64,000 nt of DNA from Pelobates cultripes (GCA_933207985.1 OW240917.1:245010769-245074768); one strand, 5' to 3'; positions 1-11,428 are shown, counted from the stretch's first letter. Made by a program: numbers and translations. Notes: generated from the letters alone by a model not told the origin.

Positions 1-1910
1 TAATATGAACAGTACAATACAGAGGAAAAGGCCTTGCTCACAGAGCTTACACTCTAATTTGAACAGTACAATACAGAGAATGAGGTCATTGCTCACAGAG
101 CTTACACTCTAATATGAACAGTAGAATACAGTGAATGAAGTCCTAGCTCACTGAGCTTACACTCTATTTTGAACAGTACAATACAGACAATGATGTCCTT
201 GCTCACAGAGCTTACAGTCTAAAGTAAACAGTTCAACACAAAGAATAAAGTCTTAGCTCAAAGAGCTTACACTCTAATATGAGCAGTACAATACAGAGAA
301 TGAGGTCCTTGCTAACAGAGCTTACACTCTAATATGAACAGTACAATACAGAGAATGAGGTCCCGGCTCTCAAAGCTTACACTCTAATATGAACAGTATA
401 ATACAGAGAATGAGGCATTGCTCACAGAGCTTACACTCTAATATGAATAGTATAATTCAGAAATGAAGGTCGCTGCTTTAAGATCTTACAATCTAATATG
501 AACTGTACAATACATTGAATAAGGTCCTTTCTCACAGAGCTTATAATCTACTATGAACAGTACGATACAATGCATGAGGTCCTTGCTCACAGGGCTGACA
601 CTCTAATATGAACAGTATAATACAGAGAATGAGGCATTGCTCACGGTGCTTACACTCTAATATGAACAGTATAATTCAGAAATGAAGGTCCCTGCTTCAA
701 GAGCTTACAATCTAATATAAACAGTACAATACAGAGAGGGAGGTCCTTGCTCAAAGAGCTTACACTCTTATATTAACAGTATAATACAGAAAATGAGGTC
801 ATGGCTCAGTGAGCTTATACTCTAATATGAACAGTACAATTCAAAGAGGGAGGTCCTTGCTCACAGAGCTTATGCTCCAATATGAACAGTACAATACAGA
901 GAATGAGGTCCTTGCTCACAGAGCTTACACTCTAATATGAACAGTATAATTCAGAAAGGAAAGTCCCTGCTTTAAGAGCTTACAATCTAATATGAACAGA
1001 ACTATACAGAGAATGAGGTCCTTGCTCACAGAGCTTACACTCTAATATAAACAGTAGAATACAGAGGATGAGGTCCTTGCTCAAAGAGCTTACACTAATA
1101 TTAACAGTATAATAGAGAAAATGAGGTCATGGCTTAATGAGCTTAAACTCTAATATGAACAGTACAAATCAAAGAGGGAGGTCCTTGCTCACACAGCTTA
1201 CACACTAATATGAACAGTGCAATACAGAGAATGAAGTCCTAGCTCACTGAGCTTACACTCTAATTTGAACAGTACAATACAGAGAATGAGGTCCTAGCTC
1301 TCTGAGCTTACACTCTAATTTGAACAGTACAATACAGAGAATGAGGTCATTGCTCACAGAGCTTACACTCTAATATGAACAGTACAATACAGTGAATGAA
1401 GTCCTAACTCACTGAGCTTACACTCTAATTTGAACAGTACAATACAGACAATGATGTTCTTGCTCACAGAGTTTACAGTCTAAAGTAAACAGTTCAACAC
1501 AAAGAATAAAGTCCTAGCTCAAAGAGCTTACACTCTAATATGAGCAGTACAATACAGAGAATGAGGTCCTTGCACACAGAGCTTACAATCTAATATAAAC
1601 AGTACAATACCGAGAATGAGGTCCTTGCTCACAGAGCTTACACTCTGATATGAACAGTCAAATACAGAGATTGAGGTCCTTGATCACAGAGCTTACACTC
1701 TAATAGGAACAGTACAATACAGAGAATAAGGTCCTGGCTCTCAAAGCTTACACTCTAATATGAACAGTATAATACAGAGAATGAGGCATTGCTCGCAGAG
1801 CTTACACTCTAATATGAACAGTATAATTCAGAAATGAAGGTCCCTGCTTTAAGAGCTTACAATCTGAATATGAACAGTACAATACATTGAATAATGTCCT
1901 TTCTCACAGA

Positions 1911-4049
1911 GCTTATGCTCCAATATGAACAGTACAATGCAGAGAATGAGGTCCTTGCTCACAGAGCTTACACTCTAATATGAACAGTTCAATGCAGAGA
2001 ATGAGGTCAAGGCTCACAGAGCTTACAATGTAATATGAACAGTGCAATACAGAGAGGGTGGTCCTTGTTCACAGAGCTTACACTGTAATATGAACAGTAC
2101 AATACAGAGGAAAATGCCTTGCTCACAGACCTTACTATCTAATATGAAGAGTACAATACAATGTATGAGGTCCTTGCTCACAGGGCTGACACTCTAATAT
2201 GAACAGTATAATACAGAGAATGAGGCATTGCTCACGGAGCTTACACTCTAATATGAACAGTATAATTCAGAAATGAAGGTACCTGCTTTAAGAGCTTACA
2301 ATCTAATATAAACAGTACAATACAGAGAATGAGGCCCTGGCTCACTGAGCTTACACTCTGATATTAACAGTACAATACAGAGAGGGAGATTCTTGCTCAC
2401 AAAGCTTACCCTCCAATATGAATATAACAATACAGAGAATGAGGTCCTGGCTCACAGAGCTTACACTCTAATATGAACAGTACAATACAGAGAATGAGGT
2501 CCTTGCTCAAAGAGCTTACACTCTAATATTAACAGTATAATACAGATAATGAGATCATGGCTCAATGAGCTTATACTCTAATATGACCAGTACAATTCAA
2601 AGAGGGAGGTCCTTGCTCACAGAGCTTATGCTCCAATATGAACAGTACAATACAGAGAATGAGGTCCTTGCTCACAGAGCTTACACTCTAATATGAACAG
2701 TTCAATGCAGAGAATGAGGTCAAGGCTCACAGAGCTTACAATGTAATATGAACAGTGCAATACAGAGAGGGTGGTCCTTGTTCACAGAGCTTACACTGTA
2801 ATATGAACAGTACAATACAGAGGAAAATGCCTTGCTCACAAACCTTACTATCTAATATGAAGAGTACAATACAATGTATGAGGTCCTTGCTCACAGGGCT
2901 GACACTCTAATATGAACAGTATAATACAGAGAATGAGGCATTGCTCACGGAGCTTACACTCTAATATGAACAGTATAATTCAGAAATGAAGGTACCTGCT
3001 TTAAGAGCTTACAATCTAATATAAACAGTACAATACAGAGAATGAGGCCCTGGCTCACTGAGCTTACACTCTGATATTAACAGTACAATACAGAGAGGGA
3101 GATTCTTGCTCACAAAGCTTACCCTCCAATATGAATATAACAATACAGAGAATGAGGTCCTGGCTCACAGAGCTTACACTCTAATATGAACAGTACAATA
3201 CAGAGAATGAGGTCCTTGCTCAAAGAGCTTACACTCTAATATTAACAGTATAATACAGATAATGAGATCATGGCTCAATGAGCTTATACTCTAATATGAC
3301 CAGTACAATTCAAAGAGGGATGTCCTTGCTCACAGAGCTTATGCTCCAATATGAACAGTACAATACAGAGAATGAGGTCCTTGCTCACAGAGCTTACACT
3401 CTAATATGAACAGTTCAATGCAGAGAATGAGGTCAAGGCTCACAGAGCTTACAATGTAATATGAACAGTGCAATACAGAGAGGGTGGTCCTTGTTCACAG
3501 AGCTTACACTGTAATATGAACAGTACAATACAGAGGAAAATGCCTTGCTCACAAACCTTACTATCTAATATGAAGAGTACAATACAATGTATGAGGTCCT
3601 TGCTCACAGGGCTGACACTCTAATATGAACAGTATAATACAGAGAATGAGGCATTGCTCACGGAGCTTACACTCTAATATGAACAGTATAATTCAGAAAT
3701 GAAGGTACCTGCTTTAAGAGCTTACAATCTAATATAAACAGTACAATACAGAGAATGAGGCCCTGGCTCACTGAGCTTACACTCTGATATTAACAGTACA
3801 ATACAGAGAGGGAGATTCTTGCTCACAAAGCTTACCCTCCAATATGAATATAACAATACAGAGAATGAGGTCCTGGCTCACAGAGCTTACACTCTAATAT
3901 GAACAGTACAATACAGAGAATGAGGTCCTTGCTCAAAGAGCTTACACTCTAATATTAACAGTATAATACAGATAATGAGATCATGGCTCAATGAGCTTAT
4001 ACTCTAATATGACCAGTACAATTCAAAGAGGGAGGTCCTTGCTCACAGA
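1911..4049. repeat. 713-bp higher-order repeat, three head-to-tail copies
   Basis: The marker GCTTATGCTCCAATATGAAC recurs at 1911, 2624, 3337 and 4050, exactly 713 bp apart each time. A second marker, GTGCAATACAGAGAGGGTGG, recurs at 2042, 2755 and 3468 with the same spacing. The copies are nearly identical (for example CAGACC against CAAACC, and GAGG against GATG), whereas adjacent 55-bp monomers inside a copy differ strongly. A fourth copy begins at 4050 but changes to a different monomer order after about 4110. This pattern indicates recent block amplification by unequal exchange. Confidence 0.93.
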
Positions 4050-4529
4050 GCTTATGCTCCAATATGAACAGTACAATACAGAGAATGAGGTCCTTGCTCA
4101 CAGAGCTTACACTCTAATATGAACAGTATAATTCAGAAAGGAAAGTCCCTGCTTTAAGAGCTTACAATCTAATATGAACAGAACTATACAGAGAATTAGG
4201 TCCTGCTCACAGAGCTTACACTCTAATATAAACAGTACAATACAGAGAATGATATCAAGGCTCACAGAACTTCCAATCTAATATGAACATTGCAATATAG
4301 AGGAAAAGACCTTGCTCACAGAGCTTACAATCTAATATGAACAGTACAATACAATGTATGAGGTCCTTGCTCACAGAGCTGACACTTTAATACGAACAGT
4401 ACAACACAAAGAATAAGTTCCTGGCTCACAGAGCTTACAATCTAATATGAACAGTACAATAAAAAGAATGAGGTCCTTGCTCACATAGCTTACACACTAA
4501 TATGAACAGTACAATACAGAGAATGAGGT

Positions 4530-5262
4530 CCTAGCTCACTGAGCTTACATTCTAATTTGAACAGTACAATATAGAGAATGAGGTAATTTCTCACAGAGCT
4601 TACACTCTAATATGAACAGTACAATACAGTGAATGAAGTCCTAGCTCACTGAGCTTACACTCTAATTTGAACAGTACAATACAGACAATGATGTCCTTGC
4701 TCACAGAGCTTACAGTCTAAAGTAAACAGTTCAACACAAAGAATAAAGTTCTAGCTCAAAGAGCTTACACTCTAATATGAGCAGTACAATACAGAGAATG
4801 AAGTCCTAGCTCACTGAGCTTACACTCTAATTTGAACAGTACAATACAGAGAATGAGGTACTGGCTCACATAGCTTACACTCTAATATGAACAGTACAAT
4901 ACAGAGAATGAGGTCCTAGCTCACTGAGCTTACACTCTAATTTGAACAGTACAATATAGAGAATGAGGTAATTTCTCACAGAGCTTACACTCTAATATGA
5001 ACAGTACAATACAGTGAATGAAGTCCTAGCTCACTGAGCTTACACTCTAATTTGAACAGTACAATACAGACAATGATGTCCTTGCTCACAGAGCTTACAG
5101 TCTAAAGTAAACAGTTCAACACAAAGAATAAAGTCCTAGCTCAAAGAGCTTACACTCTAATATGAGCAGTACAATACAGAGAATGAAGTCCTTGCTCACA
5201 AAGCTTACACTCTAATATGAACATAATAATACAGAGAATGAGGTCCTCGCTCACAGAGCTTA
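4530..5262. repeat. 385-bp (7-monomer) higher-order repeat, two copies
   Basis: The variant monomer with ATATAGAGAATGAGGTAATT occurs at 4569 and again at 4954, 385 bp apart. It is followed both times by the same run of variant monomers, including the distinctive AAAGTAAACAGTTCAACACA monomer. Related blocks with the same monomer order also occur near 80-300 and 1340-1560, and begin again just before the gap at 6600. The array therefore has more than one higher-order register. Confidence 0.85.
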
Positions 5263-5600
5263 CAATCCAATAAGATTGGTACAATACATAGTGTATATCC
5301 TAATATAAAAGATAAAATACGTGGATATTCTTGAGAATCTTCATTTCATCTCCTCTCACTCTCGTTTCTTACCCACGAACGGATCCTCTGTAGTCGATTT
5401 CGTTTCATTACAATTCCCGTTAGAAGAGTTGCACTATTTCCTCTTCAGAAACTTTTGGAAACCCTATTTTTTGGATAAAACAACCTGACTGGTAAATCAT
5501 CTGCAGTGAACACAGACACAAAGGTGAGCTGAATACAACTATTCTATTATGATGTCATCAACTTGTCATAGCCGTGATATGATGTCACAAATCGTCATAT
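5263..5600. other. unique sequence interrupting the satellite
   Basis: This stretch has no 55-bp monomers and no convincing ORF. It contains two short direct copies of a GATGTCA-type motif (around 5551 and 5581) but nothing recognisable as a gene. The satellite resumes at about 5812, so this is either an inserted segment or an old boundary between two arrays. Confidence 0.6.
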
Positions 5601-5608
5601 CTCTAACA

Positions 5609-5755
5609 AAGGGCTGCCAACAGGTAGATCCCCAGGTGTTGTAGAACTACAAATCCCATGATGCTTTGCTGCCTTTATAATGCATTTAGAATGACAAAGC
5701 ATCATGGGATTTGTAGTTCTACAACATCTAGGGATCTACTTGTTGGGCAGCCCTG
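5609..5755. mobile_element. small foldback hAT-type MITE, copy 1
   Basis: A 147-bp near-palindrome. The left end begins AAGGGCTGCC and the right end finishes GGCAGCCCTG. The arms include AACTACAAATCCCATGATGC and its inverse around a short loop. It is flanked by the exact 8-bp duplication CTCTAACA (5601-5608 and 5756-5763). An 8-bp duplication with CAGGG-type ends is characteristic of hAT transposons. It is too short to encode a transposase, so it must have been mobilised in trans. Confidence 0.88.
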
Positions 5756-5811
5756 CTCTAACATGAAAACAATAAAAATATAAACACAGGTAATATTATA
5801 TACCAAACTAA

Positions 5812-6599
5812 AATGAACAATACAATACAGAGAATGAGGTCCTGGCTCACAGAGCTTACACTCTGATATGAACAGTCAAATACAGAGAATGAGGTCCTTG
5901 CTCACATAGCTTACACTCTAATATGAACAGTACAATAAATTGAATGTTGTCCATGGTCACAGAGCTTACACTCTAATATTAACAGTATAATACAGAAAAT
6001 AAAGTCCTGGCTCACTGAGCTTACACTCTAATATGAACAGTACAATACAGAGAATGTGGTCCTGGCTCACAGAGCTTACACTCTAATATGAACAGTACAA
6101 TACAGAGAATGAGGTCCTTGCTCACAGAGCTTACAATCTAATATGAACAGTACAATACAATGTATGAGGTCCTTGCTCATAGGGCTGACACTTTAATATG
6201 AACAGTACACCACAAAGAATAAGTTCCTGACTCACAGAGCTTACACTATAATATGAGCAGACAATTTGGAGAGGGAGGTCCCTGCTCACAGAGTTTACAC
6301 TCTTATATAAATAGTAAAACAGAGAATAAGGTCCTGGCTCACAGAGCTTACACTCTAATATGAACAGTACAATACAGAGAATGAGGTCCTTGATCACAGG
6401 GCATACAATCTAATATGAACAGTACAATACAGAGAATGAGGTCCTAGCTCACTGAGCTTACACTCTAATTTGAACAGTACAATACAGAGAATGAGGTAAT
6501 TGCTCACAGAGCTTACACTCTAATATGAACAGTACAATACAGTGAATGAAGTCCTAGCTCACTGAGCTTACACTCTAATTTGAACAGTACAATACAGAC
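5812..6599. repeat. 55-bp satellite, second segment
   Basis: The same 55-bp monomer family as the first array resumes after the unique interruption and runs directly into the assembly gap. The last monomers before the gap belong to the variant block also seen at 121-240 and 4620-4720. Small ORFs here are by-products of the repeat and are not considered genes. Confidence 0.92.
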
Positions 6600-6699
6600 N
6601 NNNNNNNNNNNNNNNNNNNNNNNNNNNNNNNNNNNNNNNNNNNNNNNNNNNNNNNNNNNNNNNNNNNNNNNNNNNNNNNNNNNNNNNNNNNNNNNNNNN
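6600..6699. other. assembly gap (100 N)
   Basis: A run of exactly 100 N. It lies at the point where the 55-bp satellite stops and the 48-bp minisatellite starts. The true junction and distance between the two arrays are therefore unknown, and 100 is probably a placeholder length. Confidence 0.99.
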
Positions 6700-9073
6700 T
6701 TGGGGCTCTGTTATACACTCAGACACATTACTGGGAGTATTATTGCTGTGGAGCTCTGTTATACACTCAGACACATTACTGGGAGTATTATTGCTGTGGG
6801 CCTCTGCTATACACTCAGACACATTACTGGGAGTATTATTGTTGTGAGGCTCTGTTATACACTCAGACACATTACAGGGAGTATTATTGCTGTGGGGCTC
6901 TGTTATACACTCAGACACATTACTGGGAGTATTATTGCTGTGGAGCTCTGTTATACACTCAGACACATTACTGGGGGTATTATTGCTGTGGAGCTCTGTT
7001 ATACACTCAGACACATTACTGGGAGTATTATTGCTGTGGAGCTCTGTTATACACTCAGACACATTACTGGGAGTATTATTACTGTGGAGCTCTGTTATAC
7101 ACTCTGACACATTACTGGGAGTATTATTACTGTGGAGCTCTGTTATACACTCAGACACATTACTGGAAGTATTATTGCTGTGGAGCTCTGTTATGCACTC
7201 AGACACATTACTGGAAGTATTATTGCTGTGGAGCTCTGTTATACACTCAGGCACATTACTGGGAGTATTATTGCTGTGGAGCTCTGTTATGCACTCAGAC
7301 ACATTACTGGGAGTATTATTGCTGTGGAGCTCTGTTATACACTCAGACACATTACTGGGAGTATTATTGCTGTGGAGCTCTGTTATACACTCAGACACAT
7401 TACTGGGAGTATTATTGCTGTGGAGCTCTGTTATACACTCAGACACATTACTGGGAGTATTATTGCTATGGAGCTCTGTTATACACTCACACATTACTGG
7501 GAGTATTAATACTGTAGGGCTCTGTTATACACTCAGACACATTACTGGGAGTATTATTGCAGTGGAGTTCTGTTATACACTCAGACACATTACTGGGAGT
7601 ATTATTGCTGTGGAGCTCTGTTATACACTCAGACACATTACTGGAAGTATTATTGCTGTGGAGCTCTGTTATACACTCAGACACATTACTGGGAGTATTA
7701 TTACTGTGGAGCTCTGTTATACACTCAGACACATTACTGGGAGTATTATTGTTGTGGAGCTCTGTTATACACTCAGACACATTACTGGGAGTATTATTGC
7801 TGTGCAGCTCTGTTATACACTCAGACACATTACTGGGAGTATTATTGCTGTGGAGCTCTGTTATACACTCAGACACATTACTGGGAGTATTATTGCTGTG
7901 GAGCTCTGTTATACACTCAGACACATTACTGGGAGTATTATTGCTGGGAGCTCTGTTATACACTCAGACACATTACTGGGAGTATTATTGCTGTGGAGCT
8001 CTGTTATACACTCAGACACATTACTGGGAGTATTATTGCTGTGGAGCTCTGTTATACACTCAGACACATTACTGGGAGTATTATTGCTGTGGAGCTCTGT
8101 TATACACTCAGACACATTACTGGGAGTATTATTGCTGTGGAGCTCTGTTAAACACTCAGACACATTACTGGGAGTATTATTGCTGTGGAGCTCTGTTATA
8201 CACTCAGACACATTACTGGGAGTATTATTGCTGTGGAGCTCTGTTATACACTCAGACACATTACTGGGAGTATTATTGCTGTGGAGCTCTGTTATACACT
8301 CAGACACATTACTGGGAGTATTATTGCTGTGGAGCTCTGTTATACACTCAGACACATTACTGGGAGTATTATTGCTGTGGAGCTCTGTTATACACTCAGA
8401 CACATTACTGGGAGTATTATTGCTGTGGAGCTCTGTTATACACTCAGACACATTACTGGGATTATTATTGCTGTGGAGCTCTGTTATACACTCAGACACA
8501 TTACTGGGAGTATTATTGCTGTGGAGCTCTGTTATACACTCAGACACATTACTGGGAGTATTATTGCTGTGGAGCTCTGTTATACACTCAAGACACATTA
8601 CTGGGAGTATTATTGATGTGGAGCTCTGTTATACACAGACACATTACTGGGAGTATTATTGCTGTGGAGCTCTGTTATACACTCAGACACATTACAGGGA
8701 GTATTATTGCTGTGGAGCTCTGTTATACACTCAGACACATTACTGGGAGTATTATTGCTGTGGAGCTCTGTTATACACTCAGACACATTACTGGGAGTAT
8801 TATTGCTGTGGAGCTCTGTTATACACTCAGACACATTACTGGGAGTATTATTGCTGTGGAGCTCTGTTATACACTCAGACACATTACTGGGAGTATTATG
8901 GCTGTGGAGCTCTGTTATACACTCAGACACATTACTGGGAGTATTATTGCTGTGGAGCTCTGTTATACACTCAAACACATTACTGGGAGTATTATAGATG
9001 TGGAGCTCTGTTATACACAGACACATTACTGGGAGTATTATTGCTGTGGAGCTCTGTTATACACTCAGACACA
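6700..9073. repeat. 48-bp minisatellite array, about 49 copies
   Basis: Head-to-tail copies of a 48-bp unit containing GCTCTGTTATACACTCAGAC, ACATTACTGGGAGTATTATT and GCTGTGGA. Copies are 95-100% alike, with occasional 1-4 bp deletions (near 7488, 7948, 8631 and 9017). Because 48 is divisible by three and the unit lacks stops in most frames, long repetitive ORFs (up to 732 codons) exist on both strands. They follow from the repeat and show no sign of being real proteins. A second inverted array of the same unit lies at 56932-57551. Confidence 0.95.
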
Positions 9074-9185
9074 CCTACAATATAAAGCTCCAAGAAGAGA
9101 GGGGCATTTGGATAATAAAGATGGACTAGTGCCCAAAATAGGGACTGTCCCTCCTAAATAGGGACACTTGGAAGATATGCTTCTG
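9074..9185. repeat. flank shared with the second 48-bp array
   Basis: Sequence after the array includes GCCCAAAATAGGGACTGT (from 9131), then a CTAAATAGGGA segment and a GGAAGATATGC end. The reverse complement of 56821-56931, next to the other 48-bp array, carries the same order of motifs: CACC-ACAATAT, then GGCATTTGG-like GGGATTTGG, then CCCAAAATAGGGACTGT, TCTAAATGGGGA and GGGAGGTATGC. The 48-bp unit therefore appears to sit inside a dispersed element that exists in at least two copies. Confidence 0.75.
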
Positions 9186-9269
9186 CCTTTTGCAGTTTTG
9201 CTTTTAAACTTACATTTCAGACTCTGTGTGAAATATCACAGGATAAAGGAAACTGTATACTGTCGAAAG

Positions 9270-9407
9270 CAGGGCTGGCCAACAGGTAGATCTCCAGATG
9301 TTGTGGAACTGCAACTCCCATGATGCTTTGCATGCCTTTATAATGACAAAGCATCATGGGAGTTGTAGTTCTCCAACATCTGGGGATCTACCTGTTGGGC
9401 AGTCCTG
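9270..9407. mobile_element. small foldback hAT-type MITE, copy 2
   Basis: The same family as the element at 5609. It starts CAGGGCTGGCCAACAGGTAG and ends CTACCTGTTGGGCAGTCCTG, with inner arms ACTCCCATGATGCTTTG and CAAAGCATCATGGGAGT. The flanking 8-mers are GTCGAAAG (9262-9269) and GTCTCAAG (9408-9415). They match at 6 of 8 positions, consistent with an old target duplication. Confidence 0.82.
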
Positions 9408-9659
9408 GTCTCAAGCATTTCATTTCCCAAATATTTTTATTAAGGAGGAACAAATAAGGGGGAAAAAAAAGTGTAAATTTATATAATTTTAATTATGAAA
9501 TGTGTTTGCAAAAAACAATTTTTGGACTACAGGAGGAGGCTAACACAACTGAGAGCTAATTTTCTGCAAAGAGCGTTTATCTTGAGGCATCCATGAAGCA
9601 GGAAAAACCTCTTCTAATCGCCATTTAAAAAAATAAAATAAAAAAAAAGGTGTTTAAAT

Positions 9660-10165
9660 AATTCCAATTTAGATATGTGTAATGGAGCTTCCTGTACCCC
9701 GGTTGGGTACCTCCCCTGACGGATGCTCCTAGTGCTCACCGAGGACTCCGAGCACTCCACCAGACACCATCAACACTGCGGTCCCCACGTCCAGCGTTAT
9801 AGCTTGGCTGGGAACTCGCCGTCCTTCACCCACCCTGGACCCAAGACCAAGATCCAGCTTCCAGTGGGTGAACCTCTCCTACTCCAGAGAGCGTAGCAGG
9901 AACAGCTCTTAAAAGAGCTAGTGATTAAAATTCCTGGGGAGTATACTGATATAGCAATCCCCATTCCCCCACACATGAGATGAGACTCTACATAGGAACT
10001 CAACTTTCAATGGAGGCACACTGGCCTTATGCAACTTTTCCAACAAGGGTGACACTCAGGTGGACCTTGTTGGGCACAGGACACAAAGTATGCAAGCCAA
10101 TAAAAACACTGTTATAAGGAATGACACTCCCACATACAGTACACAATCCCTCCCCTCTGCCTGTG
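9660..10165. other. no gene recognised; unclassified dispersed sequence
   Basis: Moderately GC-rich sequence with no ORF above about 70 codons that looks coding. It contains a short hairpin (ACAAGGGTGACACTCAGGTG with CACC..TTGTTGG near 10042-10072). It runs into the repeat below and may be part of the same insertion, but I could not find its ends. Confidence 0.4.
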
Positions 10166-10169
10166 ATAT

Positions 10170-10780
10170 AATTAAGGCAGATAGTGTATTGACTTAATTA
10201 ACCTCAGACAGAAAAAACACACATTTGTATAAAAGAGCACAAGTACCCCAAAATACAACATATTCCCATAAATATCCCCTGATAGCCCTGATCTGGGTGA
10301 ACAACATATCCAAAAATCACCAAGATCAGAGCAGGGGTTCAGGAATTTTGTGGAAGTCCCATTTTGACCGATCGCACGCATGGTTTCATGCCCAAAACAG
10401 TTCCATAGAATTAGGTTGTGCGGCCGGTCTATTTCCAACTGTCGACGTACCGTTCAAATTACCGAATTAAATAGTGAATGGACATAGTCAATGTGTGTCC
10501 CTTGTTCGTGGGCTTCGACTCACCGAATGCCGTTCCACTCCCGTTCGAATTGTCGAAGTTTCCAGGAAGTTAACTTTTCAGTAGTGTTCGTGCCGTTGCA
10601 TGTCCGATTTGAGGTCCATGAACTCGACGACAAAACACTGCTGAACACTTCGACCAAATTAGATGGCCGCCGCCACGTGTTCGAATGTCGAATGGTGGCC
10701 ACTTCGACTACTTCGACTGTTCAAAGTACTATTGTTCAGAGTCCAAATAGGGTTTTTCAAAATTAAAGGGGCCATAGTCA
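10170..10780. repeat. unclassified dispersed repeat rich in TTCGA/CGAA motifs
   Basis: The segment 10255-10440 (CCCTGATCTGGGTGAACAAC, ATCACCAAGATCAGAGCAGG, CATGCCCAAAACAGTTCC) matches, in inverted orientation, 46220-46375 inside the foldback element near 46 kb. The remainder contains many GTTCGAA/GTCGAA words. No transposase or RT is visible. It is a member of the same repeat family as 45718-46531. Confidence 0.65.
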
Positions 10781-11192
10781 CAAGGCATTCATAGGGAAAA
10801 TTAGGATTACTGAACAAACAGATAAAATAAGAAATAAAATATAAAATCCAGGGACAGAGTGGTCTGTCACAATATGCTTTGGATAAAATATTCTGTTTTG
10901 TTTAGTAGTCACAGATCTGGTTCATGCATAACTTTTTTTTTTTTTTATATAACTTATTAAATCAGCGCTATGCTGACACAAATGGAGCGATGTTTTTCCT
11001 TAGTAATGTTAATGCATGTGGAACTCATTTCACATAATGCACAGTTAGCATTTAGGCTGCAGTGGTTATGGTGCCAGGAGTACCCTAGCTCAGGTTCCTG
11101 GTTATATGTCAAACAGTCTAGCAATAGTTTTTCCTCTAACCTGGTTCTCCGCCAGATTCCGATGCTCCCTGGCGGTCCAGCAAAGCCACCGC

Positions 11193-11428
11193 CATTCATT
11201 ATTATTATTATTATTGTATTATTTATATAGCGCTAGCAAAATTCCGTAGTGCTGTACATTTGGTGGACTAACAGACACGTAATTGTAACCAGACAAATGG
11301 ACGCACAGAAACAGAGGGGTTGAGGGCCCTGCTCAATGAGCTTACATGCTGGAGGAAGTGGGGTAAAGTGACACAAAGGGGATAAGTAGCGGTAATGAAA
11401 TAGGTTGCTAGAAAAGTATTCACTGGGA
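11193..11428 (-). mobile_element. 3' end of L2-like LINE (family A), first part
   Basis: An (ATT)n run marks the LINE 3' tail on the - strand. It is followed on the + strand by TATAGCGCTAGCAAAATTCC and GGTGGACTAACAGACACGTA. The same order occurs at 33030-33235, next to a reverse transcriptase relic. The segment GAGGGCCCTGCTCAATGAGC at about 11324 resembles the core of the 55-bp satellite. The element continues at 11813 after another insertion. Confidence 0.8.

Larger units (their letters stand above)
1..5262. repeat. 55-bp satellite array with higher-order structure
   Basis: Tandem monomers of about 55 bp. Each contains a core close to GAGGTCCTTGCTCACAGAG, then CTTACACTCTAATATGAACA and GTACAATACAGAGAAT. 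Monomers differ by substitutions and 1-3 bp indels, so they can be told apart, and sets of them recur as blocks. A 713-bp block (13 monomers) occurs three times in a row from 1911, and a 385-bp block (7 monomers) occurs twice near 4569 and 4954. No promoter, gene or conserved ORF is visible. The array is AT-rich and looks like a non-coding satellite. The core resembles the 3' region of an L2-like LINE found elsewhere in the window. Confidence 0.95.

Noticed and set aside
1..6599. tRNA, rRNA or small RNA genes within the satellite
   Set aside because: No cloverleaf, A/B box pair or rRNA-like segment could be recognised by eye.
6700..9073. CRISPR-like regular repetition
   Set aside because: Copies are directly contiguous with no spacers, and the sequence is eukaryotic. 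It is a minisatellite.
6568..9161. Long repetitive ORFs on both strands (up to 732 codons)
   Set aside because: They exist only because the 48-bp unit is a multiple of three without stops. Frames switch at small deletions, and there are no start, splice or domain signals.
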